A stretch of DNA of 64,000 nt from Vitellaria paradoxa (Eukaryota > Streptophyta > Magnoliopsida > Ericales > Sapotaceae). Location of the stretch: assembly GCA_019916065.1 (NCBI GenBank), contig CM034242.1, forward strand, positions 6,444,453 to 6,508,452, given 5' to 3'. Every line of letters starts with the position of its first letter. The first letter of the stretch is position 1. The translations under genes were made by a program, and so were the position numbers. The notes under the pieces were generated by a model. It saw nothing but the letters and a program-made list of their open reading frames with translations, did no database searches and was not told the DNA's origin. This document shows, piece after piece, positions 1 to 10,217 of the stretch.

Positions 1-644
1 TCAACGTACCTATACATTTTCAAACTATCTAATTCTGTTCTATTTGGTTCGAACACTAACTCCATCTATTAAAGTTAAAAAGATATATTTAAAATTATAT
101 AATTTAAAATTAAAAGATATATTAAAAATTTATATTTAAAAAGATATATTTAAAATTATAAAATTATAAATATAAATTATAATTTTAAATTCATAAAATT
201 ATATTTAAAAAATATATTTTAAAATAAAGCATTCTATCTAAAAACATATATTTAAAATTTAAAATAAATTCATAAAATTATATTTAATAAAAATATTTTT
301 TAATAATATATTCATAATTTATATTTAAAAATATACATTTTTTGGCGTTAGATTGGAGGAATAAACATGAATTGACTATTATGCTCTTAAGGTAGAGTGA
401 AAAAAGTCACATGACTTGTACATGGTAATTTTTTCGTTAACTTTAATAGTGGAGTTAATGTTCGGACCAAATAAAATGAAATTAGATAGTTAAAAATGTA
501 ATAGGTGCGTTTGATAAAAAAAAGATAGTTTGAGAGATATTTCCACAAAAAAAACTTTTCATTTAAAAAAAATGATGTCATTTTGTTTAGTGAAACAACC
601 TCGTTTTAATTTAATCAAACTATTCGTTTTAATTACTTGCAAGA

Positions 645-962
645 TGGCTCCAACATCGGTGGGAGTTGGGTGTTGTTGTGCGTTATTTCCCTTAGTTGGC
701 AAACCAATTTTATGAGTTGGTTTGTTGGGTCTAGATTTATCTTCTGTCAAAAAAATTCGATCCATGTGTGTCCCATGTTGTCATCTCTGTGGGCTTTGCA
801 CTCTTCGGGGTGCAGCTCAGGTTATGGCCCATGAAGTGGACAGCCTCCCACATCAATGGGAATTGGGTGTGTTGTATGCGTTATCTCCCTTACTTGGTAA
901 ACAAATTTTTTGACTTGGTTTGTGGGGTGTAAGTTTATCATCTGTCAAAAAAAAAAAAAAAA
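645..962 (+). mobile_element. Poly(A)-tailed retroposon (SINE-like dimer) with target duplication
   Basis: The insert contains two diverged direct copies of a unit starting near CTCCCACATC and ending at CTTCTGTC plus A-run (about 645-760 and 840-962). It ends in an A-run at 948-962. Similar 13-14-base flanks, ATTACTTGCAAGA at 632-644 and ATTACTCGCAAGA after the tail, look like a target-site duplication. Block A3 has the empty site at about 51,767-51,785. No coding capacity was seen. Confidence 0.6.
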
Positions 963-1612
963 AATTACTCGCAAGACAGGTTTGAGTAAATCTTGACTTG
1001 GCTCTATTCAAATCTAACATAAACTCCTTTTCCCTCCGCCAAGATGTCGAGTCTTCATAGCTGACTTAATATCGACGTGTCCTCCAATGGCGATCCACTG
1101 CTATAGGGCGCGATGAAATTTTTTCCTATGTAGAAAATATACCAAAAAGGAGATGAAATAAACTATAGATCGAGAAAATATTGAATTTATTTTATTTACT
1201 TTTGTAAAAATAAAGAAAATAAGATAAAATATAATTTTCTTATTTAATTTAAAAAGATAAATAAATGGATAAAATAAATATAAAAAAGAAAATATCCCAC
1301 TCCTCATTTTCCATGGATGAAAAATTCCATTTCCACTTATTCTAGAACAGGATAAGAAACTAGAGACTCTTCTTGAATTTAAGAAGATATATAAATGTTT
1401 GAGAGGGTTAGCTAAATGGGAAAGAGCGCCCCAACCCCGGCATTTGATTTTTATCCAGTTCCATTTTCCAAAAGAACATATTTGAAAATTTTTGTTAATT
1501 ATCACAAAATCTCCTTCTTTGCACAAAAACAACTTTAACTTTTTATTTGAAAAAAAAAAAAACTGAATATAGTTTGGATGTTGCTTTTAGCTTTTAACTT
1601 TTTTGTTTATTA

Positions 1613-1751
1613 AGGGTGTGTTTGGCGCACTAATTTTTTGCTGAAAATCTCTAAAAGTAATTCACTTTTTGTCTCACTGAATGAATTATAAACCCACAAT
1701 TTATTTTATTTATCTCATTTTATCTCACTTTTTGTCACTTTAAATATACCT
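1613..1751. mobile_element. Small MITE, terminal motif GTGTGTTTGG
   Basis: It is about 139 bp, bounded by AGGGTGTGTTTGG at the left and a degenerate ATATACCT at the right (CCAAACATACCT in the A2 copy). It has no ORF. Its A2 copy sits exactly at the deletion breakpoint that truncated SRLK-3. Confidence 0.5.
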
Positions 1752-1827
1752 AAAGTAGAATTGTCAAAACTATGATTAGGCAAAGTTTAGGAAGAAAAAA
1801 ATTAATTTTTTTCATAAGTGGTTACTA

Positions 1828-3267
1828 AGGGCTCGTTTGATAAAACTGTCAGTTTCTATTTTTATATTCAGTTTTTGGTTTTTGTGTTCAATTTTAATTT
1901 TTTGTTTTCATTTACATAGTGGGAAAAGAAAACAAAAACTTGAAAACACGTTTGGCAATGATAATTGTTAGTTAGTAGTTACAGTTGTTAATTAATTAAA
2001 TTAATTAAATTTAATTATTTTAATTATATTAGTTATTAAAATAATTTAATTCTATAAAATAAAATATAATAAACATAATTTATTATAATTATTTTTAAAA
2101 ACAATTTAATAGAATATATTTCCTGTTAATTAAAGTAATTAATATAATTAACTTAATTTCATGTAAATTAATTACTTAAATTTAATTGATTTAATTAATT
2201 AATTAATTAATTAGATTTAATTATTTTAATTATATTATTTTTTCAAAATAATTTGATTCAATAAAATAAATAAAATATATTCAATATAATTTAATTATAT
2301 TATCTATTAAAAACAAATTATATTAAATTATTTTTATATTAATTTAATTAATTAAATTTAATTATATAATTAATTTAATTTAATTAATTAAACGTATTTA
2401 TTTTAATTATATCATTAAAATAATTTAATTCAATAAAACAAAATTATTAAATATAATTTATTATATTATTAATTAAATATAATTTAATAAAATAATTTTA
2501 TATTAATTTAACAAATTAAATTCAATATTAATATAATTTGGTTAATTAATATATTTAATATAATTTATGTAATTAATATATTTAATATATTAAATTAATT
2601 ATTGATAAAAGTAATTATTAATTAAATTATGTTTAATATGTTTTTACATAAATAAAAATAATATATTATTAATTTTATAGATTAATATAATTAATATATT
2701 AATATAATTTATTATATTAATATATTTTATATATTAATTTAATATTTTTATATTAAATAATAATATTTGGTGATGATCGGAGATGAGTTAATTTTATATC
2801 AATATATTATATAATTTAATATATTAATATATTTTATATATTAATTTAATATTTTGTATTAAATAATATATTTGGTGATGACCGGAGATGAGTTAATTTT
2901 ATATCAATATATAATATAATTTATATTAATATATTTTTATATAATTTAATATTTTTGTATTAAATATATAATATTTGGTGTTGACCGGAGATGAGTGGGA
3001 GGTAGTGGCCGGATATTGGTAACAACTAGTGGATGATAATAATTGATTGTTGTAACTAGTACTTGTTGTATAAGAAATTGAAAACTGAAAATGAAAACTT
3101 GAGAAAACACTTTTTCTATTTTCATAATTTTTTAAAAATTTTGAAAACAATTTTCATTTTTTTGAAAACTGAAAACAAATTTATTAAACGCGTTTTCGTG
3201 TTCAGTTTAGAAAAAAATGAAAACAAAAACTGAAAACTGAAAATGAAATGGTTGCCAAACGGGACCT
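1828..3267. mobile_element. Non-autonomous inverted-repeat element, about 1.44 kb, AT-rich core
   Basis: The left end GGGCTCGTTTGATAAAAC and the right end, read on the - strand as AGGTCCCGTTTGGCAACC, form degenerate terminal inverted repeats. They are followed on both sides by GTTTTC/CAGTTTTTG-rich DNA. The core (about 1,980-2,760) is almost pure TTAATT-type sequence. Three copies of a unit of about 104 bp containing GGTGATGATCGGAGATGAG lie near 2,765, 2,870 and 2,971. There is no transposase. A clear target duplication was not seen. Confidence 0.5.
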
Positions 3268-3699
3268 AAAAAACTAATTTTTAATTTTTTACTACTTTGA
3301 TATTTTTGCCTTTCAAAAATTAAGAAAAATTTAAAATATAAATGATAAATTTAATCATTTAAAAAAAATTAAAAGATTAATAGCTGATAATTCATCTACT
3401 AGCTCTTTTTTCCTTTTCTTTTTCTTTTTCTTTGGGACAAACGAACACCTATATTTATTATCCAAGGGTTGCTTTAAAATTGGAGGGGCATCCAAAATCA
3501 AAAAAGTTGTAAGCCAAATTTTGACCGAAAAGTTAGAATCAGATGTTTGTCTCAATAATTTTTAATTTTTTTCTTTGTTTACTGAATGTGATTAACATGA
3601 AAATAACATTTTTTTAAAAATTAAATTCTAATAAAAATATTATATAAAACAAAAAAAAATTGAAAAAAATAAAAAACTAACTCGTCTTTAATCAAATCA

Positions 3700-4320
3700 A
3701 GCCTCAATTTCATCGTCAAAAAATATTAAAAACACTTGCATGTATAATGCAAAAACACGTGCTTCCATCACCGTGATAGATAAACTCAAACCAAAAACCA
3801 AATTCGGATAGAGAGAGAGGTCTGAGGGTTAGTGGGAAATGGGTCTCCAGCAATCGATTCCATCAAATTGAGTCACACCCTCCTCCATGAACTTGAACGG
3901 CACTGACGAGTTAATCTCATCCCCAAACCAAAATCCTCAAAACTGTACAAAGGTTGTAGAATGCAACCTCTACAGAGTGCTCAATCTTTGTAAATTGTAA
4001 AGCAGCAATTACCAAGTGCAAATGGCCAAAAATCAAACCCAGTCATCAACTCAATGACTCAGAATGCCAAAATCATCGATTGGGCTGTGGGTAGGGCGTC
4101 CTTGAGGACGTATTGAACCCGCATGGGGTCTTCTTTGAGGACTAGATTTTTGCCACCCGCATTGAAGATCGCCCACATTGGGGAGTCCTAGTTGAGGTCG
4201 AAGATGGGAAAGTTGCACGGGGAGAGAGATTTGATTATTCCAACTTGTGTCTCGTTTGTTGGGGGAGAGAGATTTGATTCTTTCACCTTGCGTCTCGTTC
4301 ATTGTGCTTCGTTTATTATT
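3700..4320 (-). other. Possible captured gene fragment
   Basis: This stretch is richer in G+C than its AT-rich surroundings. On the - strand, about 4,190 down to 4,065 reads as a short coding-like stretch beginning MWAIFNAGGKNLVLKEDP. It also includes a duplicated piece of about 36 bp containing GGGGAGAGAGATTTGATT (near 4,217 and 4,261). I do not recognise the source protein, and no splice structure supports a working gene. Confidence 0.2.
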
Positions 4321-4849
4321 ATTATTATTTGTTAAAATATTTTATATTAAATATAAGATATTCTTTATATACAGGTCCTGTTTGAAATCAAGAAAAAACT
4401 TCAAAAATTACTATAAATCTCTAACAACTTATTTATTTCTAATTTTTCCGCCATCACTAATTTCAAAAAATTTTAATATTTCGCTAAAAAAAAAATTCTA
4501 GAAGTAGGTTAACCGAATGTGTAAATTTTTTATACAATCATATTCTTTGTGTCGAAAGCTTTCAAACAAATACCATTGTCGCTATTTTTTGTAAATTTTT
4601 TTGAATCCGTAGAAAAAATTTGAATTCGTTCCACAGTTTACTACTTTTAAAAAAAAGCACCAAAATTAACCTCAAACTACATTTTATCTTAATTTATTTT
4701 ATTTTTTGCTTACTCCAAATGGGGCCATATTGTAACACTCAACAAACTGTATAATTAATGGGTAAAATACTGCTCTTTAAACATATCTCGTTTAAATTAA
4801 AAATTAAGAGTTTACTCACGAATCACTCGAATTAACTAGGGGGTGCTTT

Positions 4850-5350
4850 GCTTTATTGCAATGCTTATTGCAATGCAGACTGAAGGGATGCAATTTTCTC
4901 AGGCTGCTCCTAAACTGCGTCTGAATGCTCTTCGAGGTTCTTCGTAATTTCTGTCACTTGTTGGGTAAGTTGGGCTTGACTGTCAATTGAAGCTAAAGAA
5001 TCATAAATATGGTTGAACACTGCAACAAATTCTCTGCTTTCTCTTCTATGTTCTCATAATTTCAGCCACTTGTTATGAAATATTAATTAAAGCCAAGGAG
5101 TCATAAATTACGGTTTGAACACTGCGACCACTAATTTGTCTTCGCCAAATTGGGCAGACTTTTGTCGATCTTTCACCAATCTCGGTCTGTCTGTCTCTTA
5201 CATGCATCGGTCTCTTCTTTTAATTATTGACTTGTTCATTTGTTCTATTATTTTTATTTGTATGTTACATAAAAGTAATCTAGTATTCCATACAATATTC
5301 TATTCCACACAACATTCTTTCTGGCATTGTCAATCTATTCGTCTAACTTG
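4850..5350 (-). other. Possible gene fragment with internal duplication
   Basis: On the - strand, about 5,030 down to 4,920 reads as an open, coding-like stretch including ASIDSQAQLTQQVTEITKN, preceded by TTGCAG, which could be a splice acceptor. A diverged second copy of the same segment follows at about 5,060-5,130. The residues suggest a helical or coiled-coil piece. The parent gene is not recognised. Confidence 0.25.
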
Positions 5351-5399
5351 ATAAGAGTGTCGTGCATAATTCTGCAACTACATCATTTAAAATTGCTGC

Positions 5400-6000
5400 T
5401 TTCTTTAATGCTTTGTTTGGATGAAGTGAAATGAAAAGAAAAAAATATTTACAATTAATTGTTTGCTTACGATTTTTTTTTTTAAGAAAGGAAAGCCAAG
5501 AAATAGAAATAAAAATGATTACTAAAATTTTAAAATTTTTATCTTCCTAGAAGTGAAGAAAATAGAGAGAGAAAAAAAGTAAATTAATAAAACTTTTTAA
5601 TAGGATAATAAGATGAAATGACGAACAAACAAATAAAAAAAAATGTACAGATGATAATGATGAATAGGATAATAAATGAAAAATAGTATTTTATGAATGA
5701 TCAATTTATGTATTTCTAACTTAAAAAGTAATAAATAGTTCTTTGTCATTTGGATTAAAATACAAAAATAATTAAATATAATTAAATTTATACCTCATCG
5801 GTCAAAATTGACCTGGAAAATATTTTCACCAAAAATAGAAAAATAAAAGTATGCATTTTACTCATTTTTATATTAAAAAAATAACTATTCTATTTTTTTT
5901 TAAATTACTCAATTTGTCCTTATTTTTAACATTTATATTTTAATTCAAATCACGAATAATTTAGGTTCGTGTCAAAAAGAAAATAACATAACTTATTTTC
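5400..6000. other. AT-rich spacer upstream of SRLK-1 with an inverted MITE relative
   Basis: No gene is seen. About 5,745-5,960 is similar, in reverse orientation, to about 18,765-19,040 and 41,085-41,370, upstream of SRLK-2 and SRLK-4. The shared parts include CAATTTGTCC on one strand and GGACAAATTG on the other. The inverted ends (GTGATTTAAATTAAA against TTTAATTCAAATCAC) suggest a small inverted-repeat element. Confidence 0.35.
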
Positions 6001-6019
6001 TCTTGGTCAGATCTTCCCA

Positions 6020-6200
6020 GAATTTACCAGGAACGTGAAATTTTATCACCTCACCGACCGACGGCTCATTGTTTTCACACTCAATTTCTACCGTTGGATG
6101 GTCGATAATCTCCTGCTTATTTTCTCCCTATCAACAACAAAAAGTCATTGGATGAATTATTATAATAATATTATCACTATTAAGCTAAAACGCATAAATG
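6020..6200 (+). promoter_or_regulatory. Conserved upstream module of SRLK-1
   Basis: This block is shared with SRLK-5 (59,480-59,665) and, far upstream, with SRLK-2 (19,300-19,455) and SRLK-4 (41,665-41,815). Shared pieces in order are TATCACC followed by CACCGA, GACAAGTC or an equivalent, CACTCAATTT, a CCGTTGAATG-like piece, TGCTTATTTTCTC, AAAGTCAGTGGAT and TTATCACTATTAAG. It ends about 100 bp before the ATG, so it probably includes the core promoter or 5' UTR. Confidence 0.5.
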
Positions 6201-6302
6201 GTGGACGTAAAGCGAGCAAATGATCAAATGCCTGGAAAAATCTATTTTCTTGCTCGTTCTTATCTTCTTCTTTATAAGAATTTCTATTTCCAGATATCCA
6301 AA

Positions 6303-9300
6303 ATGTGGAAGCGCAAGGAGGATGGGCAGGAGGCAGTGCAATATTTACACCATGGGTTTTCCTTTGTGTTTTGTTTCTGTTTATGTCATGCAGGACCTGT
6401 TCTTCAATTGGAGTCGACACACTTGCAGCAGGCCAAAATCTCTCGGCGGCAAAAACTCTAATATCTCAAGGAGGCATTTTTGAGCTGGGTTTCTTCAGTA
6501 AGGTTAAAGCAGATTCTCGTAGGTTGTTACCTGGCATATGGTATCATACTAACTTTGCAGAAGCAGCGCAGCAGAGTATAGTTTGGGTTGCAAACAGAGA
6601 CAAACCACTTCGTCATTCATCTTCTGCTGTTCTTGACTTATCAGTGGATGGTAATTTAGCCGTCCTTGATGATTCATCTAAAACCCGGGTTTGGGCGACG
6701 AACTTGGTGCCACAACATCTAATTCTACCGAAGCCGTGCTTCTTCGTGATGGCAACTTTTGTACTAAGGAATAGTTCAAAGCCATCTATTATATATTGGC
6801 AGAGTTTTGATCACCCGACCGACACATGGATGGCCGGTGGAAAGCTTGGCATCAACAAACTTACTGGCAAAACCACACGTATCACCTCGTGGAGAAACTC
6901 AGAAGATCCTGCTCCTGGTATGTATTCGCTTGAGATAGACCCAAATGGAAGCCTTCAGTACTTTTTGGAATGGAACATGTCCAGAAGGTATTGGAGTACT
7001 GGACCATGGGATGGTGAACGATTAGCTCAATTCCTGAAATGAGACCTAAACGACATTTACAATTATAGTATGGTCTCAAATGACAAGAGATCTATTTTAC
7101 CTTCGATATTTACAACAAAACAAATATTGTACCGTCGAAGTTCGTGATGGATCAATCAGGACAGCTTAGACTGCTAAGAATTGTAGAAGGTACTCGGAAT
7201 TGGTATGTACTATGGGCACAACCAAGGGAACAATCTGAGGTTTTTGCTCTTTGCGGGCCCTTCGGCATCTTCATTGAGGAGAACCCCTGGAACTACTCTT
7301 GCGCTTGTTTGCAAGGTTTTCAATCGCTTTCAGAAACACAGCTAAATAACCAGTCCCGTGGTTGTGTGAGGAAAACTCCTTTGCAGTGTGAAAGCAAATT
7401 TTCCAATGGAAAAATGATGGGTTCCTAAATATTCCTAACGTGAAACTTCCTGCAAATTCAAACCATATCCTGCTACTAGTGGCCAAAAGTGTAAGTCTGC
7501 TTGTATGCAGAATTGTTCGTGCACAGCTTATGCTTATAATAATAGTAGTGGGTGTTCAATATGGGAAGGAGCTTTGTTGAATTTACAATCCTCAGATGCG
7601 AACAACACTAAACAAGATATTTTTATAAAACTTGCTGCATCTGAGCTTCAAGATGCTGGAGGTATGTGTTTGCAATAGATGAAAGTAACTTCTACTATTA
7701 ATGAAGTCTCTTCCTTTTACACAAGTATTGTTTCCTTTTTTTTTTTTTTTTTCTCTTTCTTCAGTTTCAATAAACTTCAAGGTATTCATCATTCTAATCT
7801 TTCAATGCAGGGAACAGAAATAAGTTGTGGGTCATAGCAATTGTGGTTCCCCTTGCAATGGCTATCTCAAGCTTCTTCATTTGGCATTTATGCAAGAGAA
7901 AGTTCAGCAAAAATGGTATGTACTGGTTCTAGCCATAAGTTTCAAAGCTTATATTCAAATAAGTCATAAAAATGATCATTAATTTTATGTAAGATGATCA
8001 AAACATGACCTCTTTGAATAACATTATTTCAGAGCAATTTGGTTAGGAACTGACAGAGACTCAATTGAGAGTATCCTTGAACTGCTCTCATTGTGAATTT
8101 TAATTATTTAAAAATTATTGTTCATTTCTTGTTGTGTTCTATGCAAAGCAGGGACATACCATCCAAGTGAAGATTTATATTTATTTGAATTCGATGGTGG
8201 TTCTACTGCAACTGATCGTAAAACAAAATCTCGATATAATTTAATGAGTGGAAAGAAGCGTATTAATTTGCCATTCTTCAGTTTTGTAAGTGTCTCTACA
8301 GCAACAGGTGATTTTTCATCAACCAATAAAGTTGGAGAGGGAGGTTTTGGACCTGTTTACAGGGTAAGATTCAATATTTAGATAGAGTGGTTTAAATTAG
8401 AATCACTATCACTGGATATCTTAGGTCATGCGAAATCAATGATGCAAAACAACATGTGGAACAAGTTAAGAAGGACAGTTATGATAGTTCAGTTAATTGG
8501 AAGTTCATCTTAACATCATGTTTGGAATATAAATTCAATATTTATTCAGCTTGTTACATACTAAACAAGCTTTTTTTTTTCTTTATCTTTTTTTGTTAAA
8601 TTCAAATAGGGTGAATTACTCAACGGACAAGAAATAGCAGTGAAGAGACTTTCAAAAAGATCAGGGACAAGGCCTGGAGGAGTTTAGAAACGAGACGATA
8701 TTGATTGCCAAACTCCAACATCGAAATCTTGTTAGACTCTTGGGTTGTTGCATCGAAAGAGATGAAAGCATATTATCTATGAGTACATGCCCAATAAGAG
8801 TCTAGATTTCTTCCTATTTGGTTAGTTTTTCTTCACTGTATTGTTTATATTGTGTAAATTTATTTGTAGTGTCAAAACTTTTTGATGTAAACTTGAGACA
8901 GATCCAAACAAGTGTGGGATACTAGATTGGAAGACACGGTGTCATATAATCAAAGGGATTGCTCAAGGGTTTCTTTACCTACATCAATACTCGAGATTTG
9001 CGCATTATTCATAGAGATCTAAAAGCCAGTAACATTCTTTTGGATGCTGAAATGAACCCAAAAATATCAGATTTTGGCATGGCTCGTATGTTTGGTGGCA
9101 ATGAGCTACAAGCAAACACAAACCGGATTGTTGGAACATAGTAAGTGTGAAAAACAAATATTTCTAAGCCTATGCATATACAACATAGAGAAGCAATATA
9201 TATAACACTAGTTACTAAAAGATTTTTTCTGTTTATCTTTTAAAACTTAGTGGCTATATGGCTCCTGAATATGCAATGGAAGGTCGCTTCTCCATAAAGT

Positions 9301-9812
9301 CTGATATCTTTAGCTTCGGAGTGTTGTTGCTGGAAATACTAAGTGGCAAAAGGAATTCAAGTTTTGTCATCTTAATTATCTCAATCTCATTGTTTATGTG
9401 AGATAACCTTTTCTTGACATCTTCTTTTAATTTTCTCCCTCCTTTTGATATTAAAATAAATGTTAGACTAAACAATGTTATGTATTGCATCTTTACAATT
9501 GAAATTTTCAGGCATGGGATCTATGGAGTACTGATAAAGGCCTAGGACTTGCTGGATCCGATCCTTGATTGTCCTAGTTTGAGTTTGAGATACATTAACA
9601 TAGGACTTCTCTGCGTGCAAGATAATCCAGCCGATCGGCCTACTATTACTGATGTTGTCACAATGCTTGGAAATGAAGTTATGTCACTGCCAACACCTAA
9701 GCAGCCTACATTTTTTACTAATCGAGTTGTGAACACAAATTCATCATCACCAAATAGAGCAAGGACTTGTTCAGTTAATAGTGTAACTATTTCAAAGATT
9801 CAAGCCAGATAA
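6303..9812 (+). pseudogene. SRLK-1: G-type lectin S-receptor-like kinase, subtype I, frame-broken
   Basis: Seven exons align with SRLK-5: 6303-7661, 7811-7915, 8152-8363, 8610-8820, 8902-9140, 9251-9397 and 9512-9812. Splice donors and acceptors are all present. The product would be a plasma-membrane receptor kinase with an extracellular bulb-lectin, S-locus glycoprotein and PAN region, one membrane span (exon 2) and a cytoplasmic Ser/Thr kinase; the glycine loop [14 protein letters not shown] and DFGMAR are readable. The start is the ATG at 6303, equivalent to the SRLK-5 start, but one missing base near 6330 puts it out of frame. Further one-base indels lie near 6712, 6756, 7020 (giving the TGA at 7040-7042), 7045, 7085, 7412, 7462, 8664, 8772, 8990, 9362 and 9541. 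Exon lengths differ from SRLK-5 exactly as these indels plus in-frame codon differences predict. No nonsense substitution was found. It is either a pseudogene or an error-rich stretch of sequence. Confidence 0.85.
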
Positions 9813-10217
9813 TTAAATGGTTAGAATTTATTTTGTTAACCCTAAACTTTTCACCCTATGTTTTAAGAAAACTGTCTTATAAATTTCTTTTGCCCTTTTC
9901 TTTTTATCTTCTTTTTGTTTTGGTCATTGGAAACCAACCCAAGGCCACAAAAACAACAACAGATAAAAGTTCCTTGAAAATTAAGTTGGAAATAGAATTC
10001 CACTTCCTATGTACTTCTTCCTGGAATTTATGATTACTTGAAAGATTAAATGGATATTTTCCTAAAACATAAGTGAATGTGTTTTTCCAAAAACATTTTA
10101 CATTGAAACAAATGGTCGAATTCCAAAATTTCGTTTGCTTTATCGCTTGCTTTTGACATAATTTTTTATTATTATATAATAGCATATATACCTTATGGCA
10201 TATCATGATTTTAGGAT

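Noticed and set aside
1101..1532. 143-codon minus-strand ORF in the A1 leader
   Set aside because: It is low-complexity, Phe/Ile/Lys-rich protein from AT-rich DNA, and the A2 and A3 copies do not keep the frame.
6305..7042. A 245-codon ORF in SRLK-1 as a separate short gene
   Set aside because: It begins at GTG, not ATG, and is only exon 1 of the kinase gene between frameshifts.
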